Shown here: in pieces, positions 1 through 8,453 of the stretch
How positions within the stretch are numbered: the first letter of the stretch is position 1
Layout of the letters: every line of letters starts with the position of its first letter
From: DYCT01 sp051875715
GTDB taxonomy: Bacteria; Bacteroidota; Bacteroidia; Bacteroidales; Bacteroidaceae
Length of the DNA stretch: 64,000 nt
NCBI GenBank assembly: GCA_051875715.1
Contig: JBJEHD010000095.1
Span: 1-64,000 of the forward strand
Direction: 5' to 3'
The notes under the pieces: generated by a model
Databases searched by the model: none
What the model was told of the DNA's origin: nothing
Seen by the model: the letters and a program-made list of their open reading frames with translations, nothing else
Program-made: the position numbers and the translations under genes

Positions 1-144
1 GTTGTTCGACTGAGGGGGCTTGTAAATCAAAAATCAGGCTCGGCCTCCGTGCAATCAACTGCTTAGCCTGATAGATTTGTGCCTGTCAACTTTTATCGGA
101 CAGCAATAAATTTGAGTAGATGTGTTGCCCTTGATGGGTGGAGA
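1..144. other. Left-edge stretch without an assignable gene
   Basis: Short open stretches run in from the left edge. One plus-strand frame gives about 26 codons ending at the TAA at 107-109. None is long enough to identify. It may hold the tail of a gene or mobile element lying outside the window, but nothing in the sequence proves this. Confidence 0.3.
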
Positions 145-190
145 AAGCCCCGGTCTCATCCCCTTTCGAGGAGGGATGCGGCCGGGGCTT
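145..190. terminator. Hairpin terminator downstream of the LRR gene
   Basis: AAGCCCCGG at 145-153 pairs with CCGGGGCTT at 182-190, and an inner CATCCC pairs with GGGATG. It lies 27 bases past the stop of the minus-strand LRR gene. T-rich bases follow on both strands, so it could work in both directions. Confidence 0.7.
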
Positions 191-216
191 TTCTGTAACT
201 CAATCGGGTAGGGCGA

Positions 217-2415
217 CTATCGTACGTTCACCTTGATGCTTTGCGTGCCTATCTTCACCACCACGATGGTGTTCGCCGGGGCGGTGAAGGTGGCTGTTCC
301 GTCGATGCTCTCGGCCCTGCCGAGGTATGCACCTGCCGTGCTGTAGTAGGAGATGTGCTCGTACTCGGCCAGGCCGGTGATGGTGACGAAGCCGTGGACG
401 GACTGCACCGTGATGCCGCGCATGGGTGTGGGGTTGATGCTGGTCGCCTCATTGGCCGGCTCTATCCAGTAGAGTTGTGCCGTGACGGTCTCGGATGGGA
501 GGTACAACTCGGCCGTGGCATAGCAGGTTATGTCGTAGCAGCCGGTGAGGGGGACGATGCCGTCCGTAGCATACGCTTCTTCGGCCTGTACGTCTTGCGC
601 CGTAATGGTGTAGTGGAACTGTGCGCCGTCCGTCTCGCATTCAAACCGCAGTGCTCCGTCCTCGAAGCGGATGCTTGGGGTGGCACATGCTTCTTTCCGC
701 TCTTCTATCGTTTTGATGATGCCAAATTGACTCCAAGGCTTGGTGGTCTGATAGGAGGTCAAGGCCGAGGCGGGGACGTACAGGGTGGCTTGTTTAATAG
801 GGGAAGATTGGAAAGCATAGGTGTTGGTGTTGGGTACAGTTTCTGCTAAGCAAATTACTTCAGATAAATTGCTACAGCCATAAAATGCTCCGTTACTAAT
901 GCTTTCGGTTCCGCTACCAATGGTGACGGCCGTTAGGCTGGTGCAGCCATCGAAGGCCCAGTTTCCGATGCTTGTGACCGAGTTTGGAATAGTGATGTCG
1001 GTGAGACTGGTGCAGCCATCGAAGGCCCTGCTTCCGATGCTTGTGGTTGAGTTAGGAATAGTGATGGCTGTGAGGCCGGTGCAGCCCTGGAAGACAGCGT
1101 TTCCGATGCTTGTGACGGAGTTTGGAATCGTTGTGCTTTTACATCCGCAGATAAGGCAATTGGATGCGGTCTCAACAATGGCATTGCAGTTTTCCCGCGA
1201 ATCGTAAATGGGATTCGATTCGTCAACAACAATGTCTGTGAGTCCGGAACAGCCCGAAAAGGCACCGTTTCCAATGCGTGTGGTTGAGTTGGGAATCGTG
1301 ATGGCTGTGAGGCCGATGCAGTCTGAGAAGGCATACTCCCCAATGTTTGTGATAGAGTTTGGAATGATGATGGGAGTGAGGATAGCACCAGCGGCGAAAG
1401 CATAGTCCCCAATGTAGGTGACAGAGTTTGGGATTGTGATGGCTGTGAGGTTGAGACATTCCCAGAAGGCATAGTCTCCGATGCTTGTGACAGAGTTAGG
1501 GATTGTGATGGCTGTTAGGCTGGTGCAGCCTGAGAAGGCCCCGTTTCCGATGCTTGTGACCGAGTTAGGAATAGTGATGGCTGTGAGACCGCTACAGCCC
1601 GAGAAGACCCCGTTTTCGATGCTTGTGACTGATTCAGGAATAGTGATGTCTGTGAGCCCGGTGCAGCCGTAGAAGGCCTCGTCTCCGATTCTTGTGACTG
1701 AGCTTGGAATCGTGATGGCAGTGAGGCCGGTGCAGCCCCTGAAGGGACTGTCTCCGATTCTTGTGACAGAGCTTGGAATCGTGATGGCTGTGAGGCCGGT
1801 GCAGCCCCAGAAGGCATAGTTTCCGATGCTTGTGACAGAGTTTGGAATCGTGATGGTTGTGAGGCCGCTGCAGCCCGAGAAGGCATTGCCTCCGATGCTT
1901 GTCACGGAGTTAGGAATGGTTGTGCTTTTACATCCACTGATAAGACAATTGGATGCTGTTTCAACAATGGCATTACAGTTTTCCCGCGAATCGTAAGTAG
2001 GATTCGATTCGTCAACAACAATGGCTGTGAGGCTGGTGCAGCCATAGAAGGCCCTGTATCCGATGCTTGTGACGGAGTTTGGGATTGTGATGGCTGTGAG
2101 ACCTCTGCACCCCTCAAAGGCATACTCCCCAATGTTTGTGATAGAGTTTGGGATTGTGATGGCTGTGAGACCTCTGCACCAAGAAAAGGCATAGTCTCCA
2201 ATGCTTGTCATCGAATAAGATTTCCCATCAGAAATAAAAGAGGCCGGGATTACTACATCGCCAGAATATCTTATGGTTCCATGAGTGACCTCCGCAGTCC
2301 CCGCCGTTGTATTCAGGTTGTAATAAATTCCATTAACTTCCACGTCGTATGCGAAAGAGGTTGCGGCCATCATCATCAGGACCGCTGTCAGTAAGATTTG
2401 TTTTACGCTGTTCAT
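217..2415 (-). CDS. BspA-like leucine-rich-repeat surface protein
   Basis: This exported protein of 732 aa is made mostly of LRR_5 (BspA/Treponema-type) repeats. The start chosen is the ATG at 2415, which gives a clean signal peptide (basic MNSVK, hydrophobic core, cut near ATSFA). The frame stays open far upstream, but that part is low-complexity 5' sequence. From about residue 60 there are many repeats of about 23 aa with the pattern LTAITIPNSVTSIG-x-x-AF-x-GC. Two copies carry an insertion beginning VDESNP that contains two cysteines. The last 70 or so residues look like a short type IX secretion sorting domain ending in KVNVR. Family members bind host matrix proteins or other bacteria. 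Here the ligand is unknown and adhesion is inferred. Confidence 0.88.
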   Translation of the reverse strand: MNSVKQILLTAVLMMMAATSFAYDVEVNGIYYNLNTTAGTAEVTHGTIRYSGDVVIPASFISDGKSYSMTSIGDYAFSWCRGLTAITIPNSITNIGEYAFEGCRGLTAITIPNSVTSIGYRAFYGCTSLTAIVVDESNPTYDSRENCNAIVETASNCLISGCKSTTIPNSVTSIGGNAFSGCSGLTTITIPNSVTSIGNYAFWGCTGLTAITIPSSVTRIGDSPFRGCTGLTAITIPSSVTRIGDEAFYGCTGLTDITIPESVTSIENGVFSGCSGLTAITIPNSVTSIGNGAFSGCTSLTAITIPNSVTSIGDYAFWECLNLTAITIPNSVTYIGDYAFAAGAILTPIIIPNSITNIGEYAFSDCIGLTAITIPNSTTRIGNGAFSGCSGLTDIVVDESNPIYDSRENCNAIVETASNCLICGCKSTTIPNSVTSIGNAVFQGCTGLTAITIPNSTTSIGSRAFDGCTSLTDITIPNSVTSIGNWAFDGCTSLTAVTIGSGTESISNGAFYGCSNLSEVICLAETVPNTNTYAFQSSPIKQATLYVPASALTSYQTTKPWSQFGIIKTIEERKEACATPSIRFEDGALRFECETDGAQFHYTITAQDVQAEEAYATDGIVPLTGCYDITCYATAELYLPSETVTAQLYWIEPANEATSINPTPMRGITVQSVHGFVTITGLAEYEHISYYSTAGAYLGRAESIDGTATFTAPANTIVVVKIGTQSIKVNVR

Positions 2416-2599
2416 GAGGTTGTCATGTTTTGTGTCGGGCTGCTCCTGTCCGACTGTTAGGTTTCGTTTGGGTTTTGTCGTGCGCTTGTCGCCTCGTGGA
2501 GCAACCCTCGGTCGATGTGCGGGCGAGGGACGGGACAACAGTCGCGTGAACCGGCCATCGGAACTCGTCGTCTTGACTTTTCGGGATGGCCTGGCGACA

Positions 2600-2607
2600 C
2601 AAAGATA
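2600..2607 (-). promoter_or_regulatory. Promoter -7 element for the LRR gene
   Basis: CAAAGATA on the plus strand reads TATCTTTG on the minus strand, matching the Bacteroides -7 consensus. It lies 185 bases before the LRR start, which implies a leader of about 180 bases. No clear -33 box was seen. Confidence 0.5.
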
Positions 2608-2661
2608 GGGGAAATAGGCTTTGCTTGTAGTGCCGATGTGGGAAAAATCATGCCCGGGAAC

Positions 2662-2693
2662 TTGCATTTCGCTCCTTGCGGTTGTATCTTTGC
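2662..2693 (+). promoter_or_regulatory. Bacteroides-type promoter for the HU gene
   Basis: TTGC at 2662-2665 and TATCTTTGC at 2685-2693 are separated by 19 bases, a full match to the Bacteroides vegetative promoter. Transcription would start near 2700 and run through the 21-base repeats. Confidence 0.75.
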
Positions 2694-2729
2694 CTGCGAA
2701 GATTCTATATCCAATGACAGCGGATGTAC

Positions 2730-2792
2730 GTCCGCTGACGTTGGATGTACGTCCGGTGACATTGGACATAGGTCCGCTGACATTGGACATAG
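2730..2792 (+). repeat. Three tandem 21-base repeats in the HU 5' leader
   Basis: Units at 2730-2750, 2751-2771 and 2772-2792 share GTCCGsTGACrTTGGAyrTA-. A degenerate partial unit precedes them. The junction GGATGTACGTCC is nearly palindromic. They lie between the predicted HU transcription start and the start codon. Confidence 0.85.
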
Positions 2793-2870
2793 AAATCGGA
2801 CCGGCATGTCGGGCAAGACGTGCGTCGGCGAACGGATGTTTACCTATCTAAAGAAGAAAGGAGAAGGCGT

Positions 2871-3497
2871 ATGCCAAAGTATGTATTGCGGGAAATGAGC
2901 GATTTGAATCGGACCGGCGAGCGGCGCGTGATGCCCAAGCTGGACGGGGTGGAACTGCTGGACGGCAATGGGTTTGTGGACCAGGTTGTGTCGTACAACC
3001 GGGCGTTTCACCGTTCCACGGTGCTGGGCGTGCTGACTGCCATGTCCGATACGCTGCGCAGGATGCTTTCCGAGGGCCGCTCGGTGAAGATTGACGGGGT
3101 GGGGACCTTCTCCCTCTCGCTGGGCTTCGACGACGGGAAATCGCCTCTGATGGCCGATGCGGACGACCGCATGACCCACCGACGGGTGAAGGTGAAGAAC
3201 CTGAATTTCAAGGCGGAGCCGGAACTGCTGGACTGGCTGGCCCGGGAAACGGAGTTCGTACGCGCGGAAGGTGGCGTGCGGAGGCAGCATCCTTCGCCCT
3301 ACTCGAAGGAGGAGCGTTTGGCCCGCATCTTGTCTTACCTGGACGAGCACGAGCACATCTCGCTCCGGCAGTGCATGGAGCTGAACGGCGTGTGCCGGTC
3401 GACAGCTTCGTGGGAACTGAACCGATGGTCGGAGACGGCCGACAGCCCCCTGCAGCCCGTGGGAAAGGCACCGCACCGCGTGTGGGGGAAGCGGTGA
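2871..3497 (+). CDS. HU-family DNA-binding protein with C-terminal helix-turn-helix
   Basis: The protein has 208 aa. The start is the ATG at 2871, preceded by AGGAGA. Residues 1-125 fit the HU-related fold of Bacteroidetes: RAFHRSTVLGVL helix region, then GVGTFSLSL, equivalent to the GFGTF turn of HU. Unlike the usual 90-aa HU, it carries an extra segment. Residues about 140-190 (YSKEERLARILSYLDE, then SLRQCMELNGVCRSTAS) read as a winged-helix or helix-turn-helix module. Such HU-like proteins bind or bend DNA; any specific target is unknown. The gene stands alone, with its own promoter and a shared terminator. Confidence 0.82.
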   Translation: MPKYVLREMSDLNRTGERRVMPKLDGVELLDGNGFVDQVVSYNRAFHRSTVLGVLTAMSDTLRRMLSEGRSVKIDGVGTFSLSLGFDDGKSPLMADADDRMTHRRVKVKNLNFKAEPELLDWLARETEFVRAEGGVRRQHPSPYSKEERLARILSYLDEHEHISLRQCMELNGVCRSTASWELNRWSETADSPLQPVGKAPHRVWGKR

Positions 3498-3526
3498 AGG
3501 CGGCTATGCCGGTGACGGGTAGGGGA

Positions 3527-3657
3527 TAAAAAAACGAAATGTTCCGTGCATCGGGCGCGTCGGTCGCGCTGGCTTGGTGCGGAACACTTCAGTTTATTGT
3601 TAGATTATGTAGAGAGAAAAACTTACCTTGGGCTTTTATGTCCCCCTTGTTTCGTTT
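3527..3657 (-). ncRNA. Candidate small RNA, about 130 nt
   Basis: On the minus strand a complete Bacteroides promoter (3694-3665) is followed after about 130 bases by a hairpin (TGTTCCG pairing with CGGAACA, 3586-3540) and then TTTCGTTTTTTT. There is no start codon with a useful reading frame between them. The unit sits after the polA stop and points toward the 3' end of the HU gene. I do not recognise a known RNA family. Supported by promoter and terminator only. Confidence 0.55.
3540..3586. terminator. Hairpin shared by HU gene and candidate small RNA
   Basis: TGTTCCG at 3540-3546 pairs with CGGAACA at 3580-3586. The minus strand has seven T bases just after it, so it should end minus-strand transcripts strongly. 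On the plus strand it lies 42 bases past the HU stop, with a weaker T-rich tail. Confidence 0.7.
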
Positions 3658-3664
3658 TCGGGCG

Positions 3665-3694
3665 CAAAGGTAGGCATATTCTGTGAACGTGCAA
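3665..3694 (-). promoter_or_regulatory. Bacteroides-type promoter for the candidate small RNA
   Basis: On the minus strand TTGC (3694-3691), 18 bases, then TACCTTTGC (down to 3664). This is a full consensus match located downstream of polA, with no minus-strand gene in front of it. Confidence 0.65.
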
Positions 3695-3749
3695 GCAGGG
3701 ACCTCCTCTTTTAAATATTATTTGCATTGATATTCACTTCGGCCGCGTA

Positions 3750-6419
3750 TTAGTGTGCCTCCAGCCAGTTTTGTCCCCAGCCGCAGTCGGCTTTGAGGGG
3801 CACGTTGAGCGGGCAGGCACGCTCCATCTCCTCCACGACGATGCGTTCCACCTGTTCGCGCTCGCAGGGCGGGACGCTGAAGTTGAGTTCGTCGTGTACC
3901 TGGATGAGCATTTTGGCTTGCAGCCCTTCGCGCCGGAAGCGGGCGAAGATGCGTGCCATGGCTACCTTGATGAGGTCGGCTGCACTGCCTTGGATGGGGG
4001 CGTTGATGGCGTTTCGCTCGGCGTAGCCGCGCACGACGGCGTTTCGCGAGTTGATGTCGGGCAGGTATCGACGGCGGTGGAAAAGTGTCTCCACGTAGCC
4101 GTTTTCGCGCGCGCGTTCGATGCTTTGGTCCATGTATTGCTTCACCGACGGATAGGTGGCGAAATAGCCGTCAATGAGTGCCTTGGCTTCCCGTCGGTCC
4201 ACGCCCATGCGCTCGGCCAGGCCGAAGGCCGAAATGCCGTAGATGATGCCGAAATTGGCCGTTTTGGCCCGGCTGCGTTGTTCGCGGGTCACCTGGTCCA
4301 GGTCGGTGTGGAACACTTGTGCGGCAGTGGCCGTGTGGATGTCCGCGCCCGAGCGGAAGGCTTCGGTCAGGTTGGCGTCGCCGCTGAGGTGGGCCATGAT
4401 GCGCAGTTCGATTTGCGAGTAGTCGGCCGAGAAGAAGAGGCATCCTTCGTCCGGCAGGAAGGCTTTGCGGATTTCGCGTCCGTCGGCATCGCGGATGGGG
4501 ATGTTTTGCAGGTTGGGGTTGCTCGAACTCAGACGGCCGGTCGAGGTGACGGCCTGGTTGAACGAGGTGTGTATCTTGCCGGTTTCGGGGTTGACCAATT
4601 GCGGCAGTGCGTCGACGTATCCGCTGAGCAGTTTCTTCAGGCCGCGGTAGTCGAGGATGAGGCCGACGATGGGGTGCTTGCCCCGCAGGCTTTCCAATAC
4701 CTCTTCGGAGGTGGAGTACTGGCCGGATTTGGTTTTGCGTACCTTGTCGGACAGCTGCATCCGTTCGAAGAGCACTTCGCCTACCTGTCGGGGCGAGGAG
4801 ATGTTGAACGCCATGCCGGCCAGTTGGTGAATCTCCTTCTCCAACGCCTGCATCCGTTCGCTCAGCAGGAGGGATGTCTGTTTCAGCGAGTCGGTGTCCA
4901 CCCGTACGCCGTCGTGCTCCATGTGTGCCAGCACGGGGATGAGGGGCATCTCCACTTCGTGGAAGAGGGCTTCGGCCTCTTGTTCGTGCAAGGCTTTCTC
5001 CAGCGGTGCGCGCAGTTGGAGTGCCACGTCGGCTTCTTCGCAGGCCAGGTCCGAGGCTTTCGCGTCGGCGTTTCCGCCGGCGAGTGTCTCGTAGGTCAGA
5101 TAGGCGGGGGCCAGGTGGTGCAGGGTGTGCGGCAGTTCGGGCTGAAGCACGTAGTGGGCGAGCAAGGTGTCGAAGAGCGGCCCTTGCAGTTCCACGCCGT
5201 AGTGGAGCAAGGCGAGGTAGCAGCGTTTCAGGTCGTGTCCGATTTTCAGGATGGAGTCCGATTCGAATGCCGGACGGAACTGCCGGACGATTGGCCCGGC
5301 TTCGGCGCTCGCGGTGGGGAGCGTCACGAAATAAGCCTGATGGTTGGGCAGTCCGATGGCTAAACCGGAGGCCGAATGGCCGTTCGGCTGGTCCGATGGG
5401 CCGGCCCACGCCAGACTGAAACTTTCGTTTGTAAGCAATATTTGTAATAATTCGCTTCTTTCTTCTTCTGTATCAATGGTTTTATATGTGTGAGCAACCG
5501 TTTTCAGGCTCGCGAGATTCGATTCTTTTTCGTCGCTCGTCCCCTCGTCGGCAAATAAGCCAAGGAGAGAGGCCGGTTTTCGGATTTCCATTTCCTGCAG
5601 CAGCCGGCTCAATGCGTCGTGGTCGGGCTCGACGCGTCGGAGTTGCTTCAAGTCGATGGTCAGGGGCACGTCGGTCTTGATGGTGGCCAGGAAGCGGGAG
5701 AACTCGATGGCTTCGCGGTTGTTCTCCACTTTGGTTCGGATGGCCCCTTTCAGTTTGTCCGTGTTGGCCAGCAGTTGGTCGATGCTGCCGAACTCGCCGA
5801 TGAGTTTTTGGGCGGTTTTCTCGCCTACGCCGGGGCAGCCGGGGATGTTGTCCGACGCATCGCCCATCAGGCCGAGCAGGTCGATGACCTGCCGCGGGCT
5901 TTGCAGGCCGTATTTGGCCTTGACCTCTTCCACGCCCAACACCTCGAACCGTTTTTCGGTCGAACTGGGGCGGTACATGAACACGTGGTCGGTCACCAGT
6001 TGGGCATAGTCCTTGTCCGGCGTCATCATGTAGGTGTGGACGCCCATTTGTCCGGCTTGGGTGGCCAGGGTGCCGATGACGTCGTCGGCTTCGTAGCCCG
6101 GCACCTCGATGAGCGGGATGCGATAGGCGCGTATGATGTCCTTGATGATGGGCACGGACAGGCGGATGGCCTCCGGGGTGGCCTCGCGCTGGGCTTTGTA
6201 GTCGGCATAGGCTTCGTGGCGGAAGGTGGGTCCGGCGGGGTCGAAGGCGACGGCTATGTGGGTGGGACGTTCGTTCTTGAGCACTTCTTCCAGCGTGTTG
6301 ACAAAACCGAAGATGGCCGAGGTGTTGAACCCCTTGGAGTTGATGCGCGGATTGCGTATGAAGGCGTAGTAGGCTCTGTAGATGAGCGCATAAGCGTCGA
6401 GCAGAAAGAGTTTTTCCAT
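3750..6419 (-). CDS. polA: DNA polymerase I, proofreading site degenerate
   Basis: 889 aa. It fills gaps and removes RNA primers in replication and repair. The start is the ATG at 6419 (MEKLFLLDAYALIY); the open frame further upstream has no family similarity and crosses the divergent promoter region. The 5' nuclease domain (about 1-290) keeps its acidic motifs: LFLLDAYALIYRAYYAF, GYEADDVIG, TPDKDYAQL, GDASDNIPG and a helix-hairpin-helix at GVGEKTAQKL. The polymerase domain has motif A (DYSQIELRIMAHLSGD), the fingers motif (RSRAKTANFGIIYG) and motif C (QVHDELNF). The middle 3'-5' exonuclease domain has lost all four metal ligands: the DxE motif reads AWA (FSLAWAG), NLKYD reads DLKRC, and the last Asp is Glu. 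Proofreading is therefore predicted absent. Confidence 0.95.
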   Translation of the reverse strand: MEKLFLLDAYALIYRAYYAFIRNPRINSKGFNTSAIFGFVNTLEEVLKNERPTHIAVAFDPAGPTFRHEAYADYKAQREATPEAIRLSVPIIKDIIRAYRIPLIEVPGYEADDVIGTLATQAGQMGVHTYMMTPDKDYAQLVTDHVFMYRPSSTEKRFEVLGVEEVKAKYGLQSPRQVIDLLGLMGDASDNIPGCPGVGEKTAQKLIGEFGSIDQLLANTDKLKGAIRTKVENNREAIEFSRFLATIKTDVPLTIDLKQLRRVEPDHDALSRLLQEMEIRKPASLLGLFADEGTSDEKESNLASLKTVAHTYKTIDTEEERSELLQILLTNESFSLAWAGPSDQPNGHSASGLAIGLPNHQAYFVTLPTASAEAGPIVRQFRPAFESDSILKIGHDLKRCYLALLHYGVELQGPLFDTLLAHYVLQPELPHTLHHLAPAYLTYETLAGGNADAKASDLACEEADVALQLRAPLEKALHEQEAEALFHEVEMPLIPVLAHMEHDGVRVDTDSLKQTSLLLSERMQALEKEIHQLAGMAFNISSPRQVGEVLFERMQLSDKVRKTKSGQYSTSEEVLESLRGKHPIVGLILDYRGLKKLLSGYVDALPQLVNPETGKIHTSFNQAVTSTGRLSSSNPNLQNIPIRDADGREIRKAFLPDEGCLFFSADYSQIELRIMAHLSGDANLTEAFRSGADIHTATAAQVFHTDLDQVTREQRSRAKTANFGIIYGISAFGLAERMGVDRREAKALIDGYFATYPSVKQYMDQSIERARENGYVETLFHRRRYLPDINSRNAVVRGYAERNAINAPIQGSAADLIKVAMARIFARFRREGLQAKMLIQVHDELNFSVPPCEREQVERIVVEEMERACPLNVPLKADCGWGQNWLEAH

Positions 6420-6491
6420 GATGGTAGGGATGCTTGTTTCGTTTTTCTCGGTAAAAATATAAAAAATGGACGTAATCAGAGGCTTTATTAT

Positions 6492-6499
6492 TACTTTTG
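6492..6499 (+). promoter_or_regulatory. Promoter -7 element for the prenyl synthase gene
   Basis: TACTTTTG matches TAnnTTTG and lies 23 bases before the ATG at 6523. It shows that the open frame further upstream is leader, not protein. No good -33 box was seen. Confidence 0.55.
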
Positions 6500-6522
6500 T
6501 ACCTTCAAACGAAGAAGAACCT

Positions 6523-7500
6523 ATGAATACCTTGTCAGTCATCACGTCTTCGATTGGGGACGAGTGGGCGTGTTTCGAACGCCGTTTCGCCGCTGTGTTG
6601 GAAAGCGACAACCCTTTGTTGCGCCAAGTGTTGGTGCACATCGGGAAGCGTGGCGGCAAGCGGATGCGCCCGCTGCTGTTGCTGCTGATGGCCAAACAGC
6701 TGGGTGGCGTGACGGAGGCCTCGTATCGGTCGGCCGTGGCGCTGGAACTGCTTCACACGGCCAGCTTGGTCCACGACGACGTGGTGGACGAGAGCGACGA
6801 ACGCCGTGGGCAGGCCTCGGTGAACGCGCTTTTTAATAATAAGGTGTCGGTGCTGGTGGGCGATTACCTGCTGGGGACGTGTCTGGTGCTGGCCGGACAG
6901 ACGGCGGACTGCCGCATCGTAGAGGCCGTGGCCCGGCTGGGGCAGGACCTGGCCGACGGAGAGATTCTGCAGTTGGCCAACGTGGCTACGACGGCCGTCG
7001 ACGAGCAAGCGTATTACGAGGTGATTCGGAAGAAAACGGCTTCCTTGTTCGCCACCTGTGCCGAGGTGGCCGCCTATTCGACCGATGCCCCTCGGGAGGT
7101 AGTGGAGAAGGCCCGCCGGTTTGGCGAGTCCATCGGCATGTGTTTTCAAATCAAGGACGACCTGCTCGACTATGGCCTGGGCGACCGGATAGGAAAGCCC
7201 GTCGGCAACGATATGCGTGAGGGAAAACTGACCCTGCCGGCCCTGTATGTGCTGACCCGGACGACCGACGCACAGGCGTTGGGGTGGGCGGACAAGGTAA
7301 AGGAAGGAGAAGCCTCGCCGGAGGAGATAACGGCATTGACCGAGTTTGTGAAAGCCCACGGAGGCATCGAATATGCCCGCTCGAAGATGCAGGATTTCCG
7401 GCAGATAGCATTGGAACTTTTGGACGAAATGGGCGGTGAAAAGGCCGTAAAAGAGGCTTTGGCCGCCTATGTGGCTTATGCGGCAGACCGCCTGATGTAA
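6523..7500 (+). CDS. Trans-polyprenyl diphosphate synthase
   Basis: 325 aa. It condenses isopentenyl diphosphate units onto an allylic diphosphate to make a long chain, most likely the side chain of menaquinone. The first aspartate-rich motif is at HDDVVDESDERRG (about 85-97) and the second at KDDLLDY (about 211). The N-terminal basic patch GKRGGKRMRPLLLLL binds isopentenyl diphosphate. The ATG at 6523 fits the length of IspB-type enzymes. Chain length cannot be read from the sequence. It is divergent from polA and convergent with deoC. It could instead serve another prenyl product, but the family is clear. Confidence 0.9.
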   Translation: MNTLSVITSSIGDEWACFERRFAAVLESDNPLLRQVLVHIGKRGGKRMRPLLLLLMAKQLGGVTEASYRSAVALELLHTASLVHDDVVDESDERRGQASVNALFNNKVSVLVGDYLLGTCLVLAGQTADCRIVEAVARLGQDLADGEILQLANVATTAVDEQAYYEVIRKKTASLFATCAEVAAYSTDAPREVVEKARRFGESIGMCFQIKDDLLDYGLGDRIGKPVGNDMREGKLTLPALYVLTRTTDAQALGWADKVKEGEASPEEITALTEFVKAHGGIEYARSKMQDFRQIALELLDEMGGEKAVKEALAAYVAYAADRLM

Positions 7501-7506
7501 AAAAAC

Positions 7507-7545
7507 GAGGCTGCACTTCAAAACGCGGGTTTTTGGTGCAGCCTC
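7507..7545 (-). terminator. Rho-independent terminator of the mnmG-deoC run
   Basis: GAGGCTGCAC at 7507-7516 pairs with GTGCAGCCTC at 7536-7545. On the minus strand the stem is followed by GTTTTTTT. It lies 8 bases past the deoC stop and also just past the convergent prenyl synthase gene. Confidence 0.85.
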
Positions 7546-7553
7546 AAAGGGTG

Positions 7554-8453
7554 TCAGAAGAAGCGGGTCTCTTGACCTACGATGTCGGAGAGCAGCAGGT
7601 TGGCCAGTCGGCTCGTGCCGAGGCGGAACCATTCGTTGTTCAGCCATTCTTCGCCCAGCACTTCTTTTACGATGGTGTAGTAGGCCAGGGCGTCGCGGAC
7701 GGTGTTGATGCCTCCGGCGGGTTTGAAGCCCACCTTGCGTCCGGTTTTCTCGTGGTATTCTTTGATGGCTTGGCACATCACGTAGGCAGCCTCGGGCGTG
7801 GCGGCCGGTTGCTGCTTGCCGGTCGATGTCTTGATGAAGTCGGCTCCCGAATACATGGCCAGCAGCGATGCCTGCTTGATGCGCGAGGCGGTTGCCAATG
7901 CTCCCGTTTCGAGGATGACCTTCAGGTGTCTTTCTCCGCAGATGGCCTTCAATTCCTCGATTTCATCGCACATGCCTTCGTAGTCGCCGCTGAGGAATTT
8001 GCCCACGGAAATGACGATGTCGATTTCGGTGGCGCCGTCGTGCAGGGCCAGGGAGGTCTCGGCCACCTTCACCTCGATGAAGGTCTGCGACGACGGGAAG
8101 CCTGCCGATACGGCGGCGATTTGTACGTCGTCGGCTTCGAGCGTGTCGCTGACGATGCCTGCCATGTTGGGGTAGACGCAGATGGCGGCTACGTTGTCCA
8201 GGTCGGGGTAGGTGTCGGCAAACTGGTTGACACGTTCGGTGAACTGCATCACGTGCTCCTCGGTGTCGGTGGTGTTGAGGGTGGTGAGGTCGATGCAGTG
8301 GAAGAGCAGTTTTTTGACCTCGGGCGTGTCGTTTTCCGCCAGTTTGCGGGCCAGTAGGCCGTTCACGGCCTCTTTTACGGCTTCGTCGTTTAGGCAGGTG
8401 TCATACAGGCTCAGCGCGGCCTCGTACTTGTTTTTGCTTTCAGTTGTTTCCAT
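7554..8453 (-). CDS. deoC: Deoxyribose-phosphate aldolase
   Basis: 299 aa. It splits 2-deoxyribose 5-phosphate to glyceraldehyde 3-phosphate and acetaldehyde in deoxynucleoside breakdown. The Schiff-base lysine is in FIKTSTGK. The second active lysine is in GFKPAGG and the catalytic aspartate region is EIDIVISVG. It is somewhat longer than the E. coli enzyme (259 aa), with an extra N-terminal helix, as in many Bacteroidetes. Its start overlaps the end of the mazG-like gene by 14 bases, so it is translated from the same message and is the last gene of that run. Confidence 0.93.
   Translation of the reverse strand: METTESKNKYEAALSLYDTCLNDEAVKEAVNGLLARKLAENDTPEVKKLLFHCIDLTTLNTTDTEEHVMQFTERVNQFADTYPDLDNVAAICVYPNMAGIVSDTLEADDVQIAAVSAGFPSSQTFIEVKVAETSLALHDGATEIDIVISVGKFLSGDYEGMCDEIEELKAICGERHLKVILETGALATASRIKQASLLAMYSGADFIKTSTGKQQPAATPEAAYVMCQAIKEYHEKTGRKVGFKPAGGINTVRDALAYYTIVKEVLGEEWLNNEWFRLGTSRLANLLLSDIVGQETRFF

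Larger units (their letters stand above)
2416..2870. other. Divergent intergenic region between LRR and HU genes
   Basis: It holds promoter candidates for both genes and three tandem 21-base repeats in the HU leader (listed separately). Open frames across it in several directions are low-complexity products of the repeats and are not taken as genes. Confidence 0.7.

Noticed and set aside
1..110. Possible end of a transposase at the left edge
   Set aside because: Only about 26 codons, interrupted upstream by a stop, and no terminal inverted repeat seen. Not enough to call.
2416..2790. N-terminal extension of the LRR protein
   Set aside because: The added 125 residues come from the 21-base repeats and leader DNA. 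The ATG at 2415 gives a proper signal peptide and lies behind a promoter element.
6420..6695. N-terminal extension of PolA
   Set aside because: It would overlap the divergent gene's promoter and start. Family similarity begins at MEKLFLLD.
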